Shown here: piece after piece, positions 26,365-35,097 of the stretch
Layout: the number at the start of each line of letters is the position of its first letter
Numbering within the stretch: the stretch's first letter is position 1
Source: Paraburkholderia adhaesiva
GTDB taxonomy: Bacteria > Pseudomonadota > Gammaproteobacteria > Burkholderiales > Burkholderiaceae
NCBI RefSeq assembly: GCF_021390575.1
Contig: NZ_JAJEJQ010000003.1
Span: 426,001-490,000 of the forward strand
Direction of reading: 5' to 3'
Length of the DNA stretch: 64,000 bases
Made by a program: the position numbers and the translations under genes
Notes under the pieces: model-generated
Seen by the model: only the letters and a program-made list of their open reading frames with translations
Told to the model about the DNA's origin: nothing
The model's database searches: none

Positions 26365-27516
26365 TTAGAAGCGCGTCAGAATGCCCGCTGCGCCCATCAC
26401 CTGATTGGCCGTCGACGATGCGCCGCCCGCGTTGTACATGACCGCGACGTTCTGGCTGCCCGTAGCGTGCTGGTACATGGCTTCTGCGTACACTTCGGTG
26501 CGCTTGCTCAGCGAATAACGCGCAATTGCGTTCACCTGATTCCACTTCGGATCGGCGCCGAACGTCGTCGCGCCGTTCAGATGCGCGTCGGTGTACGTGT
26601 ACGAGATGCCGGCCTTGAGTGCCGTCGTGAAGTTGTACATGCCGTTGACTTCGTAGTTGTCAAAGCGTGCCGAGCCATTGTTCAGGCCGAACGCGCTCGT
26701 GCCCTGGTACTGGGCGTGCGAATAGACGAAGCCGACGACTGCCGGGCCAAACGCATAGTTCACGCCTGCAGCGATCGAGCGTTGCACGTCGGACGTCAGG
26801 TTGCCGCCGTTGGCGGTGGACTTGACTTCGGCCTGGTCGACCGCGCCGGTGGTGTTCGCGTAGTTGGCGCCGACCTTGAGGCCCGAACCGTTGGACTGCA
26901 GGTAGCCCGCAGCGATGTTCAGCGGTCCGAAGTTGTAGCTCGCGGCTGCGCTGTAGGCGCGGCTCACGGCGAACTCGGTGCTGTTGCTGAACGCATACAT
27001 GCCGCCGAACTTGAAGCCGTTGTAGTTCTGGCTCGTGAACTTGACCGCGTTGTTGAAGCGGACGGTGTGCTGCAGGTTGTCGTTGTCATACGGGTGTGCG
27101 AAGCCCGAATCGCCGAACGTGCCGCTCGTCGCCGACAGCGGCGTGACGAAATCGACGGTGGTGTCGTACTGACGACCCAGCGTGACCGTGCCGAACTGGT
27201 TGCTCGACAGGCCGACGAACGCCTGGCGACCGAACATACGGTTGTTCTGCTTCAACCCGCCGTTGGCGACGTCGAAACCGTTCTCGAGCACGAAGATGGC
27301 CTTGAGTCCGCCGCCGAGGTCTTCGCCGCCGCGCAGACCGAAACGGCTGCCGCTGATGTTGCCGCTCTGAAGCGCGACGCGACCGCTGCCGGCGACGTTA
27401 TTCGTGTAAGCGATGCCGGCGTCGATGAGGCCGTACAGCGTAACCGAGCTTTGAGCGTGGGCCGATGCTGCGGCGAACGCAGCAACGCTTGCAACGGCGA
27501 TGGAAATTTTTTTCAC
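26365..27516 (-). CDS. Outer-membrane general porin (OmpC/Gram-negative trimeric type)
   Basis: A 383-residue protein with signal peptide MKKISIAVASVAAFAAASAHA and mature start QSSVTLYGLIDAGIAY, the Burkholderia porin signature. It then has alternating amphipathic beta strands, GSRFGLRGGEDLGGGLKA in the first hairpins and a C-terminal strand ending GILTRF (terminal Phe for BAM recognition). It should form a 16-stranded trimeric channel for small hydrophilic solutes. Monocistronic, with a terminator about 275 bp downstream. Confidence 0.95.
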   Translation of the reverse strand: MKKISIAVASVAAFAAASAHAQSSVTLYGLIDAGIAYTNNVAGSGRVALQSGNISGSRFGLRGGEDLGGGLKAIFVLENGFDVANGGLKQNNRMFGRQAFVGLSSNQFGTVTLGRQYDTTVDFVTPLSATSGTFGDSGFAHPYDNDNLQHTVRFNNAVKFTSQNYNGFKFGGMYAFSNSTEFAVSRAYSAAASYNFGPLNIAAGYLQSNGSGLKVGANYANTTGAVDQAEVKSTANGGNLTSDVQRSIAAGVNYAFGPAVVGFVYSHAQYQGTSAFGLNNGSARFDNYEVNGMYNFTTALKAGISYTYTDAHLNGATTFGADPKWNQVNAIARYSLSKRTEVYAEAMYQHATGSQNVAVMYNAGGASSTANQVMGAAGILTRF

Positions 27517-27923
27517 TGTAACTACTCCAGTTCTTTAGCGATATTGGGTTGAAGCGCTGCGGAGTATAGAAAAGCGCATTCGTTAAAATGCCTTCCACGT
27601 TTCGAACGGTCTTTTCTTAAATTGAGAAGAATCGCGTCATTTAAATGAAGCATCGGTCTCAAATACCGGCGCGGTAACGTTTCAGTGGTCACCACCCGTG
27701 GAAGGGTGCACGCAGTCTGGTGGCGCGTGAGTGGCATTTGCACAACACCGGTCTCGTCTCGCCGATGGCGGGTGTCGGTCGGCATGCCATGTCATTGAAG
27801 AGCCAGAAAAGTAGCCAGCAGCGGTTGACTTCGGCGGCCCATGCCCGGCGATCCAGGCTCGCCGCCGGACCGTCCGGGATTTTTTGATACGATGCACGCT
27901 TTGCCAGCCAATCCCTTTCCCGC
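27517..27923. other. 407-bp divergent promoter region of the porin and PBP1A genes
   Basis: No gene seen. The half next to the porin gene is AT-rich (around 27590-27650), as expected for a strong porin promoter. Confidence 0.5.
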
Positions 27924-30512
27924 GTGAAGCGTTACGTGTCGTGTGTTCGCGATCAATTCGCGAAATGGTCCGCCCGCCTGAGGCCTGCTCTCGCGGCCGC
28001 CGCTGCCGGTGTCAAACCGCTTTCCGCGGCCGCTTGCGCCCGGATACGGCCGCTCCTCCTCAAAGGGCTCGACCATCTGCGGCATCCCACGCGGCGCACC
28101 GTCCTCTACGCGATGGCCGCAGTCCCCGCGCTGGTCGTCCTTTACGTGCTGGTGCTGATCCCGTTCACGCCCGGCATCGGCGATATCCGCAAGGCGCGCG
28201 TCGACAAGCCCGCGCAGATCCTCTCCGCCGATGGCAAGCTGCTAGCCGAGTTCAAGCCATCGAATCGCGAATGGGTGCCGCTCAGCGACATTTCGCCGTA
28301 TATGGTCGACGCGCTGGTCTCGACCGAAGACCACCGCTTCTACGAACACCACGGCATCGACTTCAAGCGCACGGCGGGTGCCGCGCTGCGCACGTTTTCG
28401 GGTGACCGCCAGGGTGGTTCGACAATCACGCAGCAGCTCGCGCGCAATCTGTATCCGGACGAGATCGGCCGCGCGCCCACACTCACGCGCAAGATCAAGG
28501 AAGCCATCACGGCGTTCAAGATCGAGGCCGTCTACAGCAAGCCGCAGATTCTCGAAACGTATCTGAACACCGTTCCGTTCCTCTACAACGCATACGGTAT
28601 CGAGATGGCGGCGCGCACTTACTTCGGCGTGTCGGCGGATCAGCTCGACATCCTGCAGAGCGCGACGCTCACGGGCATGCTCAAGGGCAACGCCTACTAC
28701 AACCCGGTGCTCAACCCCGAGCGCGCGCTCGCACGGCGCAACACGGTGCTTGGGCAGATGGTGAAGTACGGCAAGCTCACGCCCGCGCAGTACGCGACGC
28801 TCTCGAAGAAGCCGCTGGGAATCGATTTCGAGCGCCAGACCGAGCCGCCGGGCCCCGCACCGCACTTCGCGCAGCAACTGCGCCGCTGGCTGATCTCGTG
28901 GGCGGACCGTAACGACTACAACGTCTACTCGGATGGACTCGTTGTGCACACGACGATCGACGCGCGCCTGCAGTCGATGGCGACGGCCGCGCTCACGCAG
29001 CACGCGAACCAGTTGCAGGGCATCGCAAACGGCGCGTGGAGTGGACGCAACGGCTGCACCGCGGGCAACGATCTCTTCAGGACGTTCATGCGCGAGACGC
29101 TGGACTACAAGGCGGCACGCGACGCGGGCGCGAACGACCAGGATGCGCTGAAGCACCTCGCTTCCGATCGCACGTTCATGCGCGGTCTGTGCAAGGCGAA
29201 GACGGAAGTGCAGGCAGGCTTCCTCGCGATCGATCCGCGGAACGGCCAGATCAAGGCGTGGGTTGGCAGCCGCGATTTCACGGGCGAGCCCTACGATCAC
29301 GTCCAGCAGGCGCGGCGTCAGCCGGGATCGACGTTCAAGCCGTTCGTCTATGGCGCGGCCTTCGCCAGCGGCGCGAAACCGACTGACACTTTCATCGATC
29401 AGCCCGTCGAGATTCCCGTGAAGGGCGCAGAAATCTGGCGCCCCGACGACGCCGAAGCGCCGACCAACAAGCCGATGACGCTGCGTGACGGGATCGCCTG
29501 GTCGCGTAATCGCATTACCGCGCAGTTGATGCAGCAAGTGGGCCCGGACAAGGTCGCGCGCCTCGCGCGTGCGATGGGCGTGCGCGACAGCCAACTGGAA
29601 CCGGTGCCGTCGCTTGCACTCGGCACGAGTCCGGTGACGCTCAAGGAGATGGTGTCGGCGTACAGCACGATCGCCAACGATGGCGAATACATCGAACCGC
29701 GCATGGTCACGAGCATCGAGGACAGCAAGGGCAACGTGCTCGCGGAATTCGCGAGTGCGTCGCCCGAGCGCGCACTCTCCGCTCCCGCCGACCGCACGCT
29801 GATCGACGTGATGCGCGACGTGGTGAACCGCGGGACGGGGTCGAGCATCCGCTCGCGCTTCGGTATCCGCGCGGATGTCGCGGGCAAGACCGGCACCACG
29901 CAGGGCAACACGGACGGCTGGTTCGTGCTGATGTCGCCGCAGCTCGTGGCGGGCTCGTGGGTGGGATTCGACGACGGCCGCGTGACGCTCGACGACTACT
30001 GGGGGCAGGGCGCGCGCAGCGCGCTGCCGATTGTCGGCGATTTCTTCCAGCGCGCGCTGCGTGCGCGTGTCGTCGATCCGCACGCGCGCTTCGATACGGA
30101 AGTGGCGCCCGGTATGTTCGAGACGTTCCGCCAGAACCTGACTGCGTGGATCGAGAAGCTGTTTGGGTCTAAGCCGACGGTCGAGGTGCCAGTCAAACGT
30201 GCGCCGGTTCAGGCGCAGCGGACTGCGCCTGTGGCTGCTTCGGCGCCGGAAGTTGCGGCATCGGCTGCGGCCGGTGTTTCGGCGGCTTCCGAGGCGGTGT
30301 CTTCGGCCTCCGCACCGACCGCTGCGTCACAGCCTTACGAAGTGGGCTTGCCGCCGATCATCGCTCCGGCTAGCGCGCCGGGTGCGACGCCGCCGCACCT
30401 TCCTCAGGAGCCGGCGCTCGCGCCAACGCCTACGCCTGATGATGCCGAGCCCGCCCCGGGCGCTGCCGGCGCGCAGTACACGCCGCCGGTGCAGCAGCAG
30501 CCGGGGCAGTGA
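27924..30512 (+). CDS. Penicillin-binding protein 1A-type bifunctional peptidoglycan synthase
   Basis: An 862-residue class A PBP. An N-terminal cytoplasmic region precedes one membrane helix (about 62-82). A GT51 glycosyltransferase domain follows (about 95-270), with catalytic Glu135 in STEDHRFYEHHG and GGSTITQQLARNLY. The transpeptidase domain (about 430-720) has S469TFK in QPGSTFKPF, SRN in AWSRNRITAQ and K655TGT. The last ~130 residues are Ala/Pro/Ser-rich. It polymerises and crosslinks peptidoglycan in the periplasm. GTG start at 27924 without a strong ribosome site. A tandem-repeat array begins 58 bp after the stop. Confidence 0.93.
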   Translation: MKRYVSCVRDQFAKWSARLRPALAAAAAGVKPLSAAACARIRPLLLKGLDHLRHPTRRTVLYAMAAVPALVVLYVLVLIPFTPGIGDIRKARVDKPAQILSADGKLLAEFKPSNREWVPLSDISPYMVDALVSTEDHRFYEHHGIDFKRTAGAALRTFSGDRQGGSTITQQLARNLYPDEIGRAPTLTRKIKEAITAFKIEAVYSKPQILETYLNTVPFLYNAYGIEMAARTYFGVSADQLDILQSATLTGMLKGNAYYNPVLNPERALARRNTVLGQMVKYGKLTPAQYATLSKKPLGIDFERQTEPPGPAPHFAQQLRRWLISWADRNDYNVYSDGLVVHTTIDARLQSMATAALTQHANQLQGIANGAWSGRNGCTAGNDLFRTFMRETLDYKAARDAGANDQDALKHLASDRTFMRGLCKAKTEVQAGFLAIDPRNGQIKAWVGSRDFTGEPYDHVQQARRQPGSTFKPFVYGAAFASGAKPTDTFIDQPVEIPVKGAEIWRPDDAEAPTNKPMTLRDGIAWSRNRITAQLMQQVGPDKVARLARAMGVRDSQLEPVPSLALGTSPVTLKEMVSAYSTIANDGEYIEPRMVTSIEDSKGNVLAEFASASPERALSAPADRTLIDVMRDVVNRGTGSSIRSRFGIRADVAGKTGTTQGNTDGWFVLMSPQLVAGSWVGFDDGRVTLDDYWGQGARSALPIVGDFFQRALRARVVDPHARFDTEVAPGMFETFRQNLTAWIEKLFGSKPTVEVPVKRAPVQAQRTAPVAASAPEVAASAAAGVSAASEAVSSASAPTAASQPYEVGLPPIIAPASAPGATPPHLPQEPALAPTPTPDDAEPAPGAAGAQYTPPVQQQPGQ

Positions 30513-30570
30513 TGTCGTAGCGCGCTGGGCTGTTGTGCTGGTCTGGGCGACGAGCCGGATGTCGCGTTCG

Positions 30571-31150
30571 ACTTTATCCCCAGATTTCGTGGAAAGGCTT
30601 GTGGGCAAGCTTGGGATAGCGGAGCTAAGTGCCTGATGCGCAAGGGTTGATGCGTCGGAGTTGCGAAGCAGGCACGGCTTATCGCACTTTTCCACAGAAT
30701 TCGTGGAAAGGGCTGTGGGCAAGCTTGGGACATCGCGGCCAAGTCCTTGATGCGGAAGGAAAGACACGACGTAGCGGCGAGCGAGGCACATCGGAGGCAC
30801 ATCGGAGGCACATCGCGCCCCGCACTTTTCCACAGAATTCGTGGATAGGGCTGTGGGCAAGCGTGGGACATCGCGGCCAAGTACTTGATGCGCAAGAAAA
30901 GACACGACGTAGCGGCAATCAAGGCACATCGGAGGCCCGTCGCGCGCTGTACTTTTCCACAGATTTCGTGGAAAGGGCTGTGGGCAAGCTTGGGACATCG
31001 CGGCCAAGTGCTTGACGCACAAGGAAAGACACGACATAGCGGCGATCGAGGCACATTAAAGGCCCATCGCGCCCCGCACTTTTCCACAGATTTCGTGGAA
31101 AGGGCTGTGGGCAAGCGTGGGACATCGCACCCAAGTCCTTGACGCCAAAG
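30571..31150. repeat. Five-copy tandem repeat array with internal inverted repeats and DnaA-box-like 9-mers
   Basis: Units begin (ACTTTTCCACAGA or, in the first, a variant) at 30571, 30686, 30824, 30951 and 31078, giving periods of 115, 138, 127 and 127 bp. Each unit has TTTCCAC and GTGGAAA as a 7-bp inverted repeat around a 7-nt loop (fully intact in copies 2, 4 and 5), then TGTGGGCAAGC and a conserved tail (CATCGCGGCCAAGT, AAGACACGAC, TAGCGGC). Copies 2-5 are nearly identical; the first is diverged. The array fills the convergent space between the PBP1A and chemotaxis-receptor genes. Confidence 0.9.
30784..30815. repeat. 11-bp triplication inside the second array unit
   Basis: AGGCACATCGG is present three times head to tail (the last with a final C), explaining why this unit is 138 bp instead of 127. 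It shows recent slippage within the array. Confidence 0.85.
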
Positions 31151-31227
31151 GAATGACGCATCGACGCCGCGTCACAGGCACGGCACCCCCGGCGCCGCGC
31201 ACAGCAGCGTTTCCCCCGCCGAGCCGA

Positions 31228-32796
31228 TCACCCCCGCGTCTGGGCGCCGACGTTGAACACAGCAACAAGCCCCGCAAGCCTCGCAGCCTGCTCATTCAGC
31301 GCGATAGCGGCGCGCTCGGCCTCGCCCACCAGCGCCGCGTTCTGCTGCGTCGCTTCGCCGATCTGCGTGACGGCCAGGTTCACCTGTTCAATGCCACCCG
31401 ACTGCTCGCGCGATGCCGCGCTGATGTCGCCAATGATCGAGCGCACTTCTTCCACGCGCGCGACGATGGCGCGCATCGTCGTGCTCGCTTCGCCGGCGAT
31501 GCGGTAGCCGGTTTCGACCGTCGTCACGGATTCGGCGATCAATCCTTCGATCTCCTTCACAGCCGTCGCACTGCGCTGCGCGAGCGCACGCACTTCGCTC
31601 GCGACCACCGCGAAGCCCCTGCCGTGCTCGCCCGCGCGTGCGGCTTCCACAGCCGCGTTGAGCGCGAGGATGTTGGTCTGGAACGCGATGCCGTCGATCA
31701 CGCCGATGATCTGCTCGACGCGTTCCGACGTGGACGAAATCTCGTGCATCGTGCTCACGACGCGGCGCACGACATCGCCGCCGCGTGCCGCGACTTCGGA
31801 TGCGTTGACGGCCAGCGTGTTGCCCTGGCGCGCATTGTCGGTGTTGTGCTTCACCGTGGCGGTCAGCTCTTCCATGCTCGCGGCGGTCTCTTCGAGCGAG
31901 GCGGCTTGCTCTTCGGTGCGCGAGGAGAGGTCGAGATTGCCGGTGGCGATTTCGTTGGAGCCGGTCGTGATCGATTCGGCGGACGTCTGGATACGTCGCA
32001 CCGTGTCCACGAGTTGCTTCTGCATCTCGCCCATCGCGTAGAGGAGGCTGCCGTTGTCGCCGTTCGCGAGCTTCACCTGGGTGGTGAAGTCGCCAGCGGC
32101 GATGCGCGTGCAGATCTCGGTGGCGTAGTCGGGTTCGCCGCCGAGGCTCGTGCGGATGTTGCGGATCAGCCAGAGCATGCCGAGCGTGACCGCCACGCCG
32201 ATGACCGCCACGAGCGCGAGATTACGCATCAGCGCGCTCAGGAACGCGGCCTGAATGTCGTCGACATAGGCGCCCGTGAAGAGGGCCCAGCCCCACTCCG
32301 GAACGGCCTCGGCGTAGGTGATCTTGTCGACCGGCTCGCTGTTGCCCGCCTTGGGCCACACGTAGTGGCTAATATGATTGCCGCCCGGCAACGCGCTCTT
32401 CACGATCTCGACGGCTACGTGCGTGCCTTGCGGGTCGACCATGTCGGCCTGGCTCTTGTTCTCGAGTTCAGGCTTGGGCGGGATCATCACGCCCATGTAC
32501 TGCGAATCGTAAATGCCGAAGTATCCGCTCTGGTTAGCGCCATAGCGCAGGCCGCGCAGCGTGGCGATGGCCTGGCGCTTTGCCTCGTCCGCGGAGATCT
32601 GGCCGGAAGCAGCCTGCTTCTGATAGAAGGCCACCACGCCCATGGCGGTCTCGGTCTGCTGGGCGAGCATGTCCTCGCGGTCGCTCCACAGGCTCTGGCG
32701 CGTCATGATCGCGTCTGCGACGACCAGAACGACCAGCGAGATCCATAACAGGGCGACGATGCTCCAAGCTTTTCTATTTAACGATGTACGTTTCAC
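31228..32796 (-). CDS. Methyl-accepting chemotaxis protein with single-Cache sensor domain
   Basis: A 522-residue inner-membrane receptor. TM1 is at about 12-32. A periplasmic sCache-like sensor (about 35-185) has LRYGANQSGYFGIYDS and VPEWGWALFTGAYVDDI. TM2 is at about 190-212, HAMP at about 213-265. The cytoplasmic coiled coil has the hairpin tip IDGIAFQTNILALNAAVEAA and methylation-type Glu/Gln pairs. It lacks a C-terminal CheR pentapeptide. sCache domains often sense small organic acids; the ligand is unknown. A probable sigma-28 promoter lies upstream. Confidence 0.95.
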   Translation of the reverse strand: MKRTSLNRKAWSIVALLWISLVVLVVADAIMTRQSLWSDREDMLAQQTETAMGVVAFYQKQAASGQISADEAKRQAIATLRGLRYGANQSGYFGIYDSQYMGVMIPPKPELENKSQADMVDPQGTHVAVEIVKSALPGGNHISHYVWPKAGNSEPVDKITYAEAVPEWGWALFTGAYVDDIQAAFLSALMRNLALVAVIGVAVTLGMLWLIRNIRTSLGGEPDYATEICTRIAAGDFTTQVKLANGDNGSLLYAMGEMQKQLVDTVRRIQTSAESITTGSNEIATGNLDLSSRTEEQAASLEETAASMEELTATVKHNTDNARQGNTLAVNASEVAARGGDVVRRVVSTMHEISSTSERVEQIIGVIDGIAFQTNILALNAAVEAARAGEHGRGFAVVASEVRALAQRSATAVKEIEGLIAESVTTVETGYRIAGEASTTMRAIVARVEEVRSIIGDISAASREQSGGIEQVNLAVTQIGEATQQNAALVGEAERAAIALNEQAARLAGLVAVFNVGAQTRG

Positions 32797-32836
32797 TTTC
32801 AGAATTCCTGGTCTCTTTCGCTACTCAAAATCCAAC

Positions 32837-32859
32837 CCTGGCGGCTGGAAACCGCCAGG
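32837..32859. other. 8-bp perfect hairpin in the chemotaxis-receptor leader
   Basis: CCTGGCGG (32837-32844) and CCGCCAGG (32852-32859) with a 7-nt loop lie just downstream of the proposed sigma-28 promoter, so they would fall at the 5' end of the mRNA and may stabilise it. Confidence 0.5.
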
Positions 32860-32868
32860 CCAATCTGC

Positions 32869-32895
32869 TTATCGGTCGATTTGGAGCAATCTGAA
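32869..32895 (-). promoter_or_regulatory. Probable FliA (sigma-28) promoter of the chemotaxis receptor
   Basis: On the minus strand TTCAGATT, an 11-bp spacer and ACCGATAA match the sigma-28 pattern TAAAGTTT-N11-GCCGATAA at 5/8 and 7/8 positions with exact spacing. It ends about 73 bp before the receptor start codon. Confidence 0.6.
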
Positions 32896-33041
32896 CCCTT
32901 TTTTTACGTTTGGCTGAGAATTTCCTGTAGAGTCGGGCCTCGAATGGGCTTGACTTTTTTTCATCAAGGTGACTTGTTGGCCGGATCGGCGAGGCGCCGC
33001 GTGCGACGCCTCGCGTGATAGGCCAATGCGGGGGCAGTGCG

Positions 33042-33074
33042 GGGTCAGTGTCGGGTCAGTGTCGGGTCAGTGTG
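33042..33074. repeat. Three 11-bp tandem units across the end of the dehydratase gene
   Basis: GGGTCAGTGTC is repeated at 33042, 33053 and 33064 (the last unit ends in G). The dehydratase stop codon (33067-33069) lies inside the third unit, so the array spans the gene's 3' end. Confidence 0.85.
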
Positions 33075-34779
33075 ACTCGCGCGGCACCGGCGCGCCGCTG
33101 GCGCCCACGAGAAAGTCGAGGTCCGCGCCGTCGCTCGCCTGCAGGACGTGCTTGACGTACAGGCGGTAATAGCCGCGCTCGGGCAGCTCGGGGGCCTTCC
33201 AGGCGGCTCTGCGGCGCGCGAGTTCCTCGTCGGACACGTCCAGATGCAGACGGCGCGCATCGACGTCAAGCTCGATCATGTCGCCCGTGCGCACCAGCGC
33301 GAGCGGCCCGCCCGCAGCCGCTTCGGGGCAGACGTGCAGCACGGCGGCGCCATAGGCTGTGCCGCTCATGCGGCCATCGGAGATGCGCACCATATCGGTG
33401 ATGCCTTTTTGCAGGACCTTCTTCGGCAGCGGCATGTTGCCGACCTCGGCGAAGCCCGGATAACCCTTCGGCCCCGCGCCCTTGAGGACCATGACGCAGT
33501 GCTCGTCGATGTCGAGCGAATCGTCGTCGATCTTCTCGTGCAGTTCTTCGACGTTCTCGAACACCACGGCGCGGCCGCGATGACGCAGCAGCGCAGGCGT
33601 CGCCGCCGATGGCTTGATGACCGCGCCGTCCGGCGCGAGGTTGCCCTTGAGTACGGCGATGCCGGCGCGCGGCTTGAACGGATGCTCGAACGGCGTGATG
33701 ACCTGTTCGTTGTAATTTTCGGCATCCTGAACGTTTTCCCAGATCGTCCTGCCGTTGACGGTCAGCGCGTCGCGATGCAGCAGCCCTTGTTCGCCGAGTT
33801 GTCGCAACACGGCCGGCAACCCGCCCGCGTAATAGAAGTCTTCCATCAGATACTGGCCCGAAGGCTGGAGATTCACGAGGCACGGCACGTCCGTGCCCAG
33901 TTCCCAGTCGTCGAGCGAAAGCGGCACGCCGATGCGCCGCGCGAGCGCGATCAAATGCACGACCGCATTCGTCGAGCCGCCAATCGCGGCGTTCGTGCGG
34001 ATCGCGTTTTCGAAGGCCTCGCGCGTGAGGATCTTCGTCATCGTGAGATCGTCGCGAACCATCTCGACGATACGTCGCCCCGCGAGATGCGCGAGCACCT
34101 GGCGGCGCGCATCGACGGCCGGAATGGCGGCGTTGTGCGGCAAGCCCATGCCGAGTGCTTCGACCATCGAGGCCATCGTCGACGCCGTGCCCATCGTCAT
34201 GCAATGCCCGCGCGAGCGGTTCATGCACGATTCGGCCTCGACGAACTCGACCTGCGTCATGGTGCCCGCGCGTACGGCTTCGGACATCTGCCACACGCCC
34301 GTTCCCGAGCCGATGTCGTGCCCGCGAAAACGCCCGTTGAGCATCGGTCCGCCGGAAACGGCAAGCGCGGGGAGGTTGCAGGAGGCGGCGCCCATCAAGA
34401 GTGCGGGCGTGGTCTTGTCACAGCCGACCAGCAGGATCACCCCATCGATGGGATTGCCGCGGATCGACTCTTCGACGTCCATCGACGCGAGGTTGCGAAA
34501 CAGCATCGCCGTGGGCCGGAGGTTGGTCTCGCCGAGCGACATGACGGGAAATTCGAGCGGCAGGCCGCCGGCTTCGTGCACGCCCTTCTTCACGTATTCG
34601 GCAAGCTCGCGGAAATGCGCGTTGCACGGTGTGAGTTCCGACCACGTATTGCAGATGCCGATCACCGGGCGGCCATCGAACTGGTCGTGCGGGATGCCCT
34701 GGTTCTTCATCCAGGAGCGGTGAATGAAGCCGTCCTTGTCGGTGCGGCCGAACCAGGATTGCGAGCGAAGTTTGCGCAT
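33067..34779 (-). CDS. IlvD/Edd-family sugar-acid dehydratase (L-arabinonate dehydratase-like)
   Basis: A 570-residue Fe-S dehydratase. The N-terminus RKLRSQSWFGRTDKDGFIHR is typical of the pentonate dehydratase subgroup rather than biosynthetic IlvD. Cluster/Mg motifs: ICNTWSELTPCN, LLVGCDKTTPA and CMTMGTASTMA. ITDMVRISDGRMSGTAYG is the family C-terminal signature. It would convert an aldonate such as L-arabinonate to its 2-keto-3-deoxy acid. The start at 34779 has an excellent GGAGGAG; the upstream extension is not needed. No other pathway genes are adjacent, and its apparent regulator is a fragment. Confidence 0.88.
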   Translation of the reverse strand: MRKLRSQSWFGRTDKDGFIHRSWMKNQGIPHDQFDGRPVIGICNTWSELTPCNAHFRELAEYVKKGVHEAGGLPLEFPVMSLGETNLRPTAMLFRNLASMDVEESIRGNPIDGVILLVGCDKTTPALLMGAASCNLPALAVSGGPMLNGRFRGHDIGSGTGVWQMSEAVRAGTMTQVEFVEAESCMNRSRGHCMTMGTASTMASMVEALGMGLPHNAAIPAVDARRQVLAHLAGRRIVEMVRDDLTMTKILTREAFENAIRTNAAIGGSTNAVVHLIALARRIGVPLSLDDWELGTDVPCLVNLQPSGQYLMEDFYYAGGLPAVLRQLGEQGLLHRDALTVNGRTIWENVQDAENYNEQVITPFEHPFKPRAGIAVLKGNLAPDGAVIKPSAATPALLRHRGRAVVFENVEELHEKIDDDSLDIDEHCVMVLKGAGPKGYPGFAEVGNMPLPKKVLQKGITDMVRISDGRMSGTAYGAAVLHVCPEAAAGGPLALVRTGDMIELDVDARRLHLDVSDEELARRRAAWKAPELPERGYYRLYVKHVLQASDGADLDFLVGASGAPVPRESH

Positions 34780-34830
34780 GATGTCTCCTCCGATCCCACG
34801 CCCGCGAGGGTGACGGTCGCGCATGGTGCG

Positions 34831-34998
34831 CTAGCGCCGCTTCACCTCGACCAGTCCGGGCGCCGCGAGTTTCTGGAGCACCTCGCGTGCGACCGTGCGG
34901 CTCACGCCGCGTGAACGGGCGAGTTCGATTTCATTGGGCAGTACGCCGCCGGGAAAGCAAACGCCGGGCACGATGGACTTGTGCAGCGCACGCTTTGG
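34831..34998 (-). pseudogene. Truncated GntR/FadR-family regulator (helix-turn-helix remnant)
   Basis: The minus strand encodes only a winged-helix core: LHKSIVPGV, LPNEIELARSRGVSRTVARE and LQKLAAPGLVEVKRR, then a stop. Intact GntR/FadR regulators continue for about 170-190 residues with a ligand domain; nothing of it remains. The N-terminal side also runs into unrelated sequence. It sits 51 bp upstream of the sugar-acid dehydratase gene, the usual place for its regulator, so it is most likely a deletion remnant. Confidence 0.8.
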
Positions 34999-35097
34999 GA
35001 TCGGTTTTGACAGACATAACCGGTGCGTACGTTTTAAAACTAGCACAGCGCCTACTGCGTGTCGCGAAATGTGTCGAACGGGAACATGCTGCGCCAA

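Noticed and set aside
30327..31142. Several long open frames on both strands across the repeat array
   Set aside because: They are open only because the repeat unit lacks stops in some frames; the unit length is not a multiple of three, the peptides are repeat translations and no ribosome sites precede them.
30571..31150. CRISPR array
   Set aside because: Units are ~127 bp and conserved throughout, with no short repeat/unique-spacer alternation and no cas genes.
30571..31150. Retron or other reverse-transcriptase non-coding RNA
   Set aside because: No reverse-transcriptase gene or msr/msd layout is nearby.
32989..33014. Hairpin GCGAGGCG/CGCCTCGC as terminator of the dehydratase gene
   Set aside because: The stem is only 8 bp with a 10-nt loop and no T-tract follows on the minus strand; the nearby T-run is on the other strand.
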